Source of the DNA: Promethearchaeota archaeon | GTDB taxonomy: Archaea > Asgardarchaeota > Lokiarchaeia > Sigynarchaeales > SOKP01 | Assembly: GCA_014730295.1 (NCBI GenBank) | Contig: WJIN01000269.1 | Span: forward strand, 1-56,648 | DNA: 56,648 nt | Reading direction: 5' to 3' | In this document: in pieces, positions 18,490-26,309 of the stretch | Numbering within the stretch: the stretch's first letter is position 1 | Layout: the number at the start of each line of letters is the position of its first letter | Translations under genes and position numbers: made by a program | Notes under the pieces: model-generated | Databases searched by the model: none | Told to the model about the DNA's origin: nothing | The model's input: only the letters and a program-made list of their open reading frames with translations

Positions 18490-20091
18490 ATGATTACAAG
18501 AAAGAAAATATCACTAGGACTGATTTTTATTCTAATAACACTTTCTTTTATCTCGACGATTCCAAAAACGTATGGTGCAGGAGAAACAATTGAGAATTAT
18601 ATTGGTCATGATTTTAGTGAAGAATCATGGTCAATATTATATGATTTTGCCGGAAATTATTTGGAAACGGATTATTCACCTCCCACAGGTACGAATTTGA
18701 CAGTGGGAGCCTCAGATAATTTACCAAACATTGATTCAAAATTCTTCTTTACCTATAGTAACATTCGCAACGTCCATAGCCTCTATATGGCTTTTCAAAA
18801 TTTCACCTGGGATGTTGGAAATACCTCAGCATACGGATGTGCCCCCTACCAATTACTTATCCAACACTTCCGCCCACCAAACAACGAACGGATCAATATA
18901 TTCTCCATAAATAGATTCTTAGGGCTGTTGGCATACCGAGAAAACGCTTCAACTCAAGTGGAGAAAGTACCCGATGAAAATGATGAGCTCTACATGGGTT
19001 GGGCCTTTTATTCAGAATGGCACAAGTATATCGTGAATCAAATTTTCGGCGCAGTTGGGGCACCAGCATACTTTAATGATAGTCTCTCGGTACAAGGCAC
19101 TGCGACGCCAATCCCTATAGAAGAGACCTCCCCAGACACCTTTAAATTTGGTATGTCATATCAAAATATATTTTTGTTGTGGCAAAAAATATCTGTCGAG
19201 GAGGGTCTGGATGATACCGTGACTGATGTGGACCTCTTACAAAAGTGTGCTGCATTTGCTCTCATCTCTGAAATCAATTTCACGTATACTATTTCCATTG
19301 GACCGAGCGAAATCAGCGGATATAGCCAGTTAACCACTACCACGGAATATGATATTGGTGAACTTACAGATTTATGGGTGCTCGGAGATGATCAAAGCTT
19401 TGCAACTGAGTTCGGAGGAGCAAATCTTACCTTACCTCATGGATATGAATTATCCTATTACAATACTACAAATTCGATAAAAAATCGCTTGGATGGGAAT
19501 GCGACTATTCCAGGATTTTCCTTGGCCGTTATTAACAATGCCAATCTAATGATAGTTAATTTAGGTAGACCCCTCCAAGGATATACATATACAGGGAGTA
19601 CTAATTTCACTGATCAAACAGGAAACAGCTTAGGTGTCTCCACAAAGAATATTAGCGAAGCAAATTACAATTTCGAGGGAGATCCCGCATATAAAATAGA
19701 CTTTGCGTCCAAACCTGATTATATCTTGGATGGCAGTAACACATATCCCGCCCCTACTAGAGTATTAGCAAATCATCTGATCGGAACGAATGTATCGCTG
19801 ATGGAAAGACTCTATATTAGAGCATTAATGGGTACATTAGTCGCTAAACTAACTGGAAGTTTACTTGCGGGGTTATTGACGTTATTCAACTCGAGGATTG
19901 ATACCGCCCAGTTTTACTATGTCACGTGCTTTCCAGAATGGTCTGGACGCTCAATCGAGCAAGACCCAACCTTCTCAGTATACATATTGGATGGACGCAT
20001 TCCTGGGTTCGACCTATTTGTCATATCTTTAATTGGATTATGCGGCGCATTGTTAATCGCATGGAAAGTGAAAAAAAGAATTCCTAACTAA
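18490..20091 (+). CDS. Secreted, C-terminally anchored surface protein of unknown function
   Basis: A 533-residue exported protein. MITRKKISLGLIFILITLSF is a signal peptide with probable cleavage after YGA near residue 30. The ectodomain (31-505) has about a dozen NxS/T sequons and no domain I recognise. Residues about 430-465 (LVAKLTGSLLAGLLTLF) are hydrophobic and may be an internal amphipathic segment. The end reads RIPGFDLFVISLIGLCGALLI then KVKKR, i.e. a short PGF-like motif, a membrane helix and a basic tail, as in archaeal C-terminal sorting signals. It stands alone. The function is unknown. Confidence 0.7.
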   Translation: MITRKKISLGLIFILITLSFISTIPKTYGAGETIENYIGHDFSEESWSILYDFAGNYLETDYSPPTGTNLTVGASDNLPNIDSKFFFTYSNIRNVHSLYMAFQNFTWDVGNTSAYGCAPYQLLIQHFRPPNNERINIFSINRFLGLLAYRENASTQVEKVPDENDELYMGWAFYSEWHKYIVNQIFGAVGAPAYFNDSLSVQGTATPIPIEETSPDTFKFGMSYQNIFLLWQKISVEEGLDDTVTDVDLLQKCAAFALISEINFTYTISIGPSEISGYSQLTTTTEYDIGELTDLWVLGDDQSFATEFGGANLTLPHGYELSYYNTTNSIKNRLDGNATIPGFSLAVINNANLMIVNLGRPLQGYTYTGSTNFTDQTGNSLGVSTKNISEANYNFEGDPAYKIDFASKPDYILDGSNTYPAPTRVLANHLIGTNVSLMERLYIRALMGTLVAKLTGSLLAGLLTLFNSRIDTAQFYYVTCFPEWSGRSIEQDPTFSVYILDGRIPGFDLFVISLIGLCGALLIAWKVKKRIPN

Positions 20092-20290
20092 TTCATTTTT
20101 TTTATTCTGTATTTTCTTACAATATCCTTTTTTAGAATTTCAAATAATATCAGATATTTCATTCTTAGTGTATAGATTTTAGATTAAAATTTCACGATAG
20201 GTGCCAAGCTCCCCATTCTAACGTGAATAAAAATATTAAAATATGTTAATTTCTTTATCTAATCCTATAAATTGAATAATAAGGTTTACA

Positions 20291-21043
20291 ATGAATATCC
20301 ATTCCTTTTTTATCTTAAAAAAAAGCGGTGCGTGCATTTACAACAAGAATTTTACCAACGAAATAGACTATAATGTAAATCTAATCACTCCCTTTTTTTC
20401 TGCAATTTTTAGTTTTTCAGAGAAGGTTATTTCTCGAGATTTAGAAGTGCTTGAGATGGGTGGATTGCGCTTCGTGTTTGAGATAAAGGATGATTTTATT
20501 TTCGTTTTATTATCAGATTCTACGGCGAGCATTCTCTTTGTAAATACACGTTTAGACAAAATTGCAGATATCTTTTTCAAAAAATTTCCCGAAACAGAAA
20601 AAATAGATGATTACCAAGAGATAGAGGATAAAGAATTTGATCAGATGGTAGATTCAATTATTGAAGGGGAGGAAGAAATCTTTAAAGAACGCGCCCTTTA
20701 CAATAAACTGATCCATCTCTTCAAGGATTTGATATTTCAAAACGAAATTATTGGGGCGGCAGTATTAGCCACGAATGGAAATATCATCTACTCCTCTCTT
20801 CCGAACGAGATTTTACTCAGATCACTTAAAGAATTGGAAATCCGATTTATGACGGGAGCCGTCGAACTTCCCGAATTATTTTACAGTCTTGAGGATGGGA
20901 GAAAAGTCTTTTCAAAATATGTGAAGATTCCGTGGAAGCTTGATAATTTCCTTATTGTATTATTGTTCGATAAAAATGTTCCTTTAGGAATGGCTGAAAT
21001 CAACCTACAAAAAGTTTCAAAACAGACTATCAACTTGATTTAA
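20291..21043 (+). CDS. Longin-like plus roadblock-like two-domain protein
   Basis: A 250-residue soluble protein. Residues 3-100 follow a longin-like order: strand HSFFILKKSG, strand ACIYNKNF, helix LITPFFSAIFSFSEK, three strands, then a helix (DKIADIFFKKF). An acidic linker (101-134) follows. Residues 135-248 look like a second alpha/beta unit of roadblock/longin type: helix, strand IIGAAVLATNGNIIYSS, helix, paired strands and a last helix. Such domains in eukaryotes sit in GTPase-regulating complexes; Asgard archaea are known to have many. The DNA between here and 27209 encodes further parts of such a system. The domain call is by pattern only. Confidence 0.62.
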   Translation: MNIHSFFILKKSGACIYNKNFTNEIDYNVNLITPFFSAIFSFSEKVISRDLEVLEMGGLRFVFEIKDDFIFVLLSDSTASILFVNTRLDKIADIFFKKFPETEKIDDYQEIEDKEFDQMVDSIIEGEEEIFKERALYNKLIHLFKDLIFQNEIIGAAVLATNGNIIYSSLPNEILLRSLKELEIRFMTGAVELPELFYSLEDGRKVFSKYVKIPWKLDNFLIVLLFDKNVPLGMAEINLQKVSKQTINLI

Positions 21044-21165
21044 ATCATTTAAAAAACTTTTCTTAGCCCTCATTTGAATGATTAAATAGTTTTTAATAGT
21101 TCTTTGAATTACATAGAATTAATCTAAGCGATAAAATTAACGAGAGTTTGTATGAGTGATTGAAA

Positions 21166-22431
21166 ATGTTTGATGTAATTGTAATTGGTGCGGGGATCTC
21201 TGGAATTAGTTTTGCTCAAAAAATGATCCCATATGCCAAAACTATACTTATCGATGAGAATGAAGGAATACCAATTAAAACGAATATCTTTCCGGAACAT
21301 AACCGCCCTTATTTAGATATTGTAAGTATGAGCGATTCTACCATTTTTCCACGCGATCATATTAAAACACTTTACCTTGGTAAAGAAGAGAGCGGAGTTA
21401 TTAATTCAGAGGAATTTGGTGATCCATTGGGAAAGATTGTTTATACCGATAAACTTCTTAAAACACACATTACCGATTTCGAAGAGAAAGGAGGTATCGT
21501 AAAATTTAATGAAAAGGTGAAGAGAGTTGATAGAACTAGTGAGAAAGTTGAAGTTCATACTAGTATGGGAGAAACTTATTCAGCAAAGGTGTTGATCCTT
21601 GCGACTGGCTCTCGTGGGTTTGAAATACAAAAATCTTTAGGATTTGATACTCCCGATTCATATTTAGGGATTTATACTCATTTATATGGCTCTGAGGCTC
21701 AGGTAGATGAGAATTTCGACTTCGATTATATGTTTCATATTAATCCTAATATTAGCAAAAATGGCCCATTTTTCTTCAATGTAGGAGAGGAGAGAGTTCT
21801 AACGGGATATTTGGGAAACTCGGGCGAATCAGAATCAGAGATTGTTGATAAATTAGATAGAATTTTGAGCAATTATCCCTATATTCAATCAAATGTCACC
21901 AATTTGAAATGGGATAGAGCAGAATTTATAACGGGAAAGATCTCAAAGCATCCAATTAATAGATTTTCCCATGATCGTGTGCTTGTTCTTGGAGAAGCAG
22001 CGGGATTAGTTACAGCCTTCTTTTACGAGGGCCTTCTTTCGGGGTTAGTATCTGCTGATGCTGCAGTTAGAACCTTGAAACCTTTATTTGAACAAGGGAG
22101 TAATTTTTCTAGCTCTGAATTAAATGCTTATGATAAAGAGGTCAAAAGAATTCTATTAAATAAATATTATAATAACGGAGATGCTTGTGAATATGTTTTT
22201 TATGACAATAGCCCTTCAACAATAAAGAAAATTTGGGAGACATACATTGATCTAGTCAATGATAATCAAAAACTTCGACGCCAAATTTGGGAAGCATACC
22301 GAATGCATGATGTTGAAAATTATGATACTAGTAGAGACAAATGGGCGGGTGAGAAATTGTTCGAAAAACTCCCCACCTTTTCCAAAATTTCTCTGGGTCC
22401 GAAATTCCTGAAAGCATTGATGAAATTTTAA
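21166..22431 (+). CDS. FAD-dependent oxidoreductase, geranylgeranyl reductase family
   Basis: A 421-residue flavoprotein. The ATG at 21166 is preferred over the TTG at 21160: it has a gagtg Shine-Dalgarno-like site seven bases upstream and gives MFDVIVIGAG at once. GAGISG (8-13) is the dinucleotide-binding motif, LILATGSRG in the middle is the second FAD contact, and LGEAAGLVTAFFYEGLLSGLVSA is the late FAD block characteristic of the geranylgeranyl reductase family. In archaea such enzymes saturate isoprenoid chains of membrane lipids, but the family is broad and includes other dehydrogenases. No partner gene is adjacent. The family call is firm; the lipid role is an inference. Confidence 0.82.
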   Translation: MFDVIVIGAGISGISFAQKMIPYAKTILIDENEGIPIKTNIFPEHNRPYLDIVSMSDSTIFPRDHIKTLYLGKEESGVINSEEFGDPLGKIVYTDKLLKTHITDFEEKGGIVKFNEKVKRVDRTSEKVEVHTSMGETYSAKVLILATGSRGFEIQKSLGFDTPDSYLGIYTHLYGSEAQVDENFDFDYMFHINPNISKNGPFFFNVGEERVLTGYLGNSGESESEIVDKLDRILSNYPYIQSNVTNLKWDRAEFITGKISKHPINRFSHDRVLVLGEAAGLVTAFFYEGLLSGLVSADAAVRTLKPLFEQGSNFSSSELNAYDKEVKRILLNKYYNNGDACEYVFYDNSPSTIKKIWETYIDLVNDNQKLRRQIWEAYRMHDVENYDTSRDKWAGEKLFEKLPTFSKISLGPKFLKALMKF

Positions 22432-22503
22432 GGTTTTGAAATCGCTGAAATTAAGATTAAAAGAATAGAATAAGAAAAGATAGATTCTAAAATTCGATAA
22501 CCT

Positions 22504-23970
22504 TCAATCTTCCTTTTTTAACTTAGTAGTGACCGGTGTGCATCCCAAGACTTCCTTGAATTTTTTCATAAACTCCATATCAATAGGCTGACTTGCGTCT
22601 TCCCACGACAGTTGCAGTAATTCTTCGGCCTTTTCGGGAGATTCCGAGATGATATTATTTTTTAATTTTGGGTCTTTTTCCACGTCATACAAGCTCCCGT
22701 CCTCTGTATCCCATACATAGCCGTTGTACCAATATTTTCCATCATAAACAGCAACCGAACCACCCCAAGCAACCGTGATGTGGTCATAGTGTATGAGGTT
22801 ATCATTTTCAACTAATTCAAGCAAGTCTTTTCCTTCCATATTGCTTGTTGATACTTTACAAGCTTTGCAGATGGTCGTGCTTATGTCATGATGATAACAG
22901 AACTTATCACATGTTTTACCACTGTGTTTTCCATCGGGAAATCGTATCATAGCTACAAGATCTGCCACTTCTCGTCCAAGAGGGTTGGCAGCCTTTGCGA
23001 TAAGTCCGTGTTCTCCCAGCATATGTCCATGATCGGATACCACTACGATAATAGAATCATCCCAGATACCGATACGCTTGATATACTCAATAAAGTAGCC
23101 GAACCAAGTATCTGTAAGGGTTACTTCAGCAGCATATCGCGTCCGAAGGTTTTTTAGCTCTTGCTCAGAGAGAATGCTAGCGGGTCCGTAAAGAGAATGC
23201 GTAATTTTACGACATCCTTCTTGCCACTTCTCATCCTCTTCATACATCCGAATGTAATGCATCGGTGGATTCCATGGTTCATGTGGGTCAAAAGACTCTA
23301 CGGTGAGAAATCCCTTTCCATCCATTAAGGTTTGATAATTCATATCCAGCCATTCTCCCGCGGCTCGAAAGACTTTCGCTGGAAAGGTATCTGCTTCAGA
23401 TTTCCACCAACGGGTATTTTGAAGGAATTGTTTCATCATAACTTGCGCAAATACGGTACCAGCTGTCACTCCATTCTTCTTTGCGGTAAGATATTGCTCC
23501 AATACCTCATTATCCACCTCCGGACCAGAAAGATAGGCATCCTCTTCTTGCCCTCGAATCCATTGCCACTGATCGAATCCACGTTGATAATTATATCCTG
23601 GCTTAAATTGATGATATACATCAGAAAATAACGCTGAAACATATCTTTTGCGCCCGAACCGCTCTGCTAGTGTATCGTGAGAATCAGAGATCGTGCTCCA
23701 GCCTGGAGCTCCGAGGGCGTCGCTAATGAAATCCCCTCGCGGAGTTCGGGTTATACCTTTATGATCTTCGTTAAACGGAAAAACGCGTCTCCCCGTATAA
23801 AGAGCTTTTCGAGCGGGCAGAGTTGGCAAAGATTCCGGATACATTCGTGTGAATTTCACGGACTCTTCTGCAAATTTGTCAAGATTTGGCGTTTTAATCC
23901 ATTCATTTCCATACACCCCAACATGATCTTGTCTTAGAGTATCTATGACTATCAGAATAGCATTAACCAT
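22504..23970 (-). CDS. Sulfatase-fold hydrolase with Thr at the nucleophile position
   Basis: A 488-residue alkaline-phosphatase superfamily member with sulfatase layout: AILIVIDTLRQDHVG (D10 a metal ligand), KTPNLDKFAEE, and VVSDHGHMLGEHGL for the distal metal site. The nucleophile motif reads T50-L-P-A-R54, so the position that is Cys or Ser in formylglycine sulfatases is Thr. Within the superfamily Thr acts as nucleophile in phosphodiesterases and phosphomutases, so this protein may cleave phosphate rather than sulfate esters, or use an unusual sulfatase mechanism. It has no signal peptide. It is unrelated in detail to the pair at the start of the window. Confidence 0.85.
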   Translation of the reverse strand: MVNAILIVIDTLRQDHVGVYGNEWIKTPNLDKFAEESVKFTRMYPESLPTLPARKALYTGRRVFPFNEDHKGITRTPRGDFISDALGAPGWSTISDSHDTLAERFGRKRYVSALFSDVYHQFKPGYNYQRGFDQWQWIRGQEEDAYLSGPEVDNEVLEQYLTAKKNGVTAGTVFAQVMMKQFLQNTRWWKSEADTFPAKVFRAAGEWLDMNYQTLMDGKGFLTVESFDPHEPWNPPMHYIRMYEEDEKWQEGCRKITHSLYGPASILSEQELKNLRTRYAAEVTLTDTWFGYFIEYIKRIGIWDDSIIVVVSDHGHMLGEHGLIAKAANPLGREVADLVAMIRFPDGKHSGKTCDKFCYHHDISTTICKACKVSTSNMEGKDLLELVENDNLIHYDHITVAWGGSVAVYDGKYWYNGYVWDTEDGSLYDVEKDPKLKNNIISESPEKAEELLQLSWEDASQPIDMEFMKKFKEVLGCTPVTTKLKKED

Positions 23971-24305
23971 GAAAATTCACCTAAAATATTATTCTTAATT
24001 CTTTTAAAATTGCTCCATATTAAATTAATCATATTACCATTCAAAATTTCTTTAATTATGAATTCACTTTTTTATTATTTATACTTTCAAAAACTTACCA
24101 TTAAGTTAAAAGGTAATTCTTATAATATTTCTTTCGCTGATACTATACCGAAAAAAATTGAGTATTGAATTAATAGGATGAAAACATTAGAAAAAACTTG
24201 ATTATTAATCCGTTCTATGAGAACGAAATTTACATTTATGTTTAATTTTTATAATCGTATTATTATGTTAATTATTAAATTGCATGAAAATTAAGTGATA
24301 AAAAT
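23971..24305. other. Intergenic region, 335 bases
   Basis: An AT-rich spacer between divergent transcription units. It carries the inverted repeat at 24211-24225 and a TATA-like ttttataat near 24246-24255 that would start transcription of the plus-strand operon near 24275-24280. No gene is seen. Confidence 0.5.
24211..24225 (+). promoter_or_regulatory. Perfect inverted repeat upstream of the 7-TM operon
   Basis: CGTTCT-atg-AGAACG, a perfect 6-base repeat with a three-base centre, stands out because it is GC-richer than its surroundings. It lies about 20-35 bases before the TATA-like box of the operon at 24306. This position fits an activator or repressor site. No second copy was noticed in the window. 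Confidence 0.4.
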
Positions 24306-24809
24306 ATGACGATGGTTTTAGAGAAATCAATAATTTGCAAACTTGGAGGAAATGTGAATTCTAATCCTGAACTGTTAATCTCATATCCTCCCTTAGAAGT
24401 ATCAGATGCAGAGTCCAAAGATTTAGTATATAATTGTTTGCCTACAGGATGTAAATCAGGGGATATCGTTATTAAGAAATATGAGAACTATAGTTTAATT
24501 TCATATATCTTTTCTCTGAAAAAAGAAATCGAACGAGATGATTTATTCTCTTTTTCAATTCTACTAAATAAAAAAATCAATCCTGAACTCTATACATCAA
24601 TTATGAAGCATTTTATTGAGATCTTAGAAAACAATAGTTTATTGACGGAAGAAATTCTAATTAACTATCAAAATGTAATCTATGAGAGCTTTAATGAAGA
24701 AAAAGATTTGAAAATTGAAGGAAAATCAATTAAATTATCCAATTTATTCGAAAATTTGAAGAAAGAATTCAAAAAAGATAAACCTGATCTGAAAGGTCAT
24801 TTTTTCTAG
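24306..24809 (+). CDS. Longin/uDENN-like soluble protein
   Basis: A 167-residue soluble protein, first gene of an apparent operon with two membrane proteins. The pattern ISYPPLEVSD, then NCLPTGCKSGD, a strand SLISYIFSL, the conserved-looking RDDLFSFSILL and a helix (SIMKHFIEILENNSLL) resembles the longin half (uDENN) of DENN proteins, where a YPP/FPxG stretch precedes the central strands. In eukaryotes DENN modules activate Rab GTPases. Here the nearest GTPase gene begins 1.5 kb downstream. The similarity is by eye and not strong enough for a family name; an alternative is an unrelated Asgard-specific alpha/beta domain. It ends with a basic tail (KKEFKKDKPDLKGHFF). Confidence 0.6.
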   Translation: MTMVLEKSIICKLGGNVNSNPELLISYPPLEVSDAESKDLVYNCLPTGCKSGDIVIKKYENYSLISYIFSLKKEIERDDLFSFSILLNKKINPELYTSIMKHFIEILENNSLLTEEILINYQNVIYESFNEEKDLKIEGKSIKLSNLFENLKKEFKKDKPDLKGHFF

Positions 24810-24818
24810 GTGACGTTT

Positions 24819-25475
24819 ATGATTCGATTGTTAACACAGACTATAGCAAATTGGACAACCATTATTATTGCTCCAATTATGACCGTATTAGTAGCTAATA
24901 GATTTTGGCAATTCTATAAAGAGACGGGGAAAATTAATTATATTCGACTTAGTATTTTTGCTATATTTTTAGCATTTGCCTGGGCAATTATTCCCACTAA
25001 TTTATCTGAAGTTCCACCCTTCGATATTTTCATTAACCAGAATATAATTGGAACGGATGAGGCTACAATAAATCCATATTCAATCGCAATCGGTTTAATG
25101 GTGAGCTTTTCATTATGTATGATTGCCTATGCGAATCGATGGGAGTCCTTGTATTATGTTCCTCTGTTTTTATACGCTGGCGTAATCATATCATATACTC
25201 TTAATAATTTTAATTCAGCTTATTTCATAGTGAACCAAATTTACATCTACTCTGCTGGAATTATTGGTGTTATATTTTTTTACATTACAGGTATTCGCTT
25301 GAAAGACAATGGATCGCTTGGACTTGGAGTATTTTTTACTCTTTCGTATGCATCACTAGTTGCGGGAGAAAATATTATCGGAGATGTTTTCACTTTTCTT
25401 ATCGGTGTGTTTGGTTTAATTTTTGCATTAGGTTATTTTACTCCTTATAAAGTATCGGAGGTGTCTGAGAAATGA
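24819..25475 (+). CDS. Seven-helix membrane protein A
   Basis: A 218-residue integral membrane protein with about seven hydrophobic helices. The ATG at 24819 is favoured over the GTG at 24810 that directly abuts the previous stop, because aggtga lies five to six bases before it. There is no signal peptide and few charged residues. The third and fourth helices are joined by NRWESLYYVP, a motif echoed as EWRRYYYLP in the next gene, so the two are probably tandem paralogues. Its end overlaps the start of the next gene by four bases. The function is unknown; no transporter or enzyme motif is visible. Confidence 0.72.
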   Translation: MIRLLTQTIANWTTIIIAPIMTVLVANRFWQFYKETGKINYIRLSIFAIFLAFAWAIIPTNLSEVPPFDIFINQNIIGTDEATINPYSIAIGLMVSFSLCMIAYANRWESLYYVPLFLYAGVIISYTLNNFNSAYFIVNQIYIYSAGIIGVIFFYITGIRLKDNGSLGLGVFFTLSYASLVAGENIIGDVFTFLIGVFGLIFALGYFTPYKVSEVSEK

Positions 25476-26110
25476 TCTGGTATATTAGTTTAATAGACTT
25501 CTTCGTGTTGATCCTTATATTATTAAATGCGTTCTTTGCAGTAAAAAAATGGAGAGAAAGCAAAATTAACATTAATCTGTTTCTGATGGTGTTCTTTCTT
25601 GCACTAATTTTTACCGCATTTAGACAATTCATGTTTGGTTTGGGAATAATTCTCGATGTTTTTTTCGGTGAGAATTTATCGATCAATGGAATCATCTCAT
25701 TAATCATAATTCTGGTACCAATCCAATTTTTGTTTTATTTGAAGGAATGGAGACGGTACTATTATCTTCCCATCATATTCGCTTTTTACTCTTTTTACAA
25801 CTTGTATTTCGTACCTGACAATACCATTTTTAGAATTTCTTCGATAATTCTGGGAGCAATTGCATTTGGTATTTTAATAGTTGATGGAATTAGATCCAAG
25901 AACGGAATGGCAATTGCAATAGCTTTTGTCTTCATGTATGGATTAGCATATTCAGAAACACTTACTCTTCTTACAGGAGCCCTCTTCCGTCTGATTGGTG
26001 TAGTTTTTGTACTATTAGGCACCTCTGGAATATTTGATAAATATATTCTAATTGACGATGAGAAAGAAGAGAAGATAAAAAATACTTGGATTGCAAAAAT
26101 GGTTAAATAG
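25472..26110 (+). CDS. Seven-helix membrane protein B
   Basis: A 212-residue membrane protein with about seven helices, overlapping the previous gene (ATGA) and preceded by a strong Shine-Dalgarno site (ggaggtg, about ten bases upstream), so coupled translation is expected. It shares the aromatic W-x-x-Y-Y-x-P loop and a similar helix order with its neighbour, including a W-rich first cytosolic loop (KKWRES against NRFWQFY). The C-terminus is charged and cytosolic (DDEKEEKIKNTW). The pair may form a heterodimer. No known family is recognised; resemblance to seven-helix receptors is topological only. Confidence 0.72.
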   Translation: MIWYISLIDFFVLILILLNAFFAVKKWRESKININLFLMVFFLALIFTAFRQFMFGLGIILDVFFGENLSINGIISLIIILVPIQFLFYLKEWRRYYYLPIIFAFYSFYNLYFVPDNTIFRISSIILGAIAFGILIVDGIRSKNGMAIAIAFVFMYGLAYSETLTLLTGALFRLIGVVFVLLGTSGIFDKYILIDDEKEEKIKNTWIAKMVK

Positions 26111-26113
26111 TGT

Positions 26114-26157
26114 GCAATTGATATAATTGCGATTTCCGATTTTTTTTCTTTTTTTTC
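26114..26157 (+). terminator. Hairpin plus poly-T terminator after the 7-TM pair
   Basis: GCAATT-gatat-AATTGC forms a perfect six-base-pair hairpin (26114-26130), followed after ten bases by a T-tract of about seventeen bases broken by one C. It separates the membrane-protein operon from the Arf-like GTPase gene, so the latter likely has its own promoter. Confidence 0.65.
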
Positions 26158-26231
26158 TGGTATTTCGCATTAGAAATACGACAAAAATTGTTATTATGTG
26201 TCATTGATACACAAAGTTGTCACAAAAATTT

Positions 26232-26263
26232 GTTATAAATATCTCGTATGATAAATTATAAAT
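26232..26263 (+). promoter_or_regulatory. Candidate promoter of the Arf-like GTPase gene
   Basis: Two TATA-like boxes, ttataaatat at 26233-26242 and ttataaat at 26256-26263, lie 45-75 bases before the ATG. The second would give a leader of about 20 bases. Just upstream, 26197-26213 reads TGTGT-N7-ACACA, a possible operator. Confidence 0.4.
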
Positions 26264-26309
26264 AAGGAATAATTCTATTATTAGAAAAAAAGATACTATT
26301 TTGATTAAA

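Noticed and set aside
23971..24305. Phase-variation invertible promoter flanked by inverted repeats
   Set aside because: Only one short inverted repeat is present and no recombinase gene is nearby.
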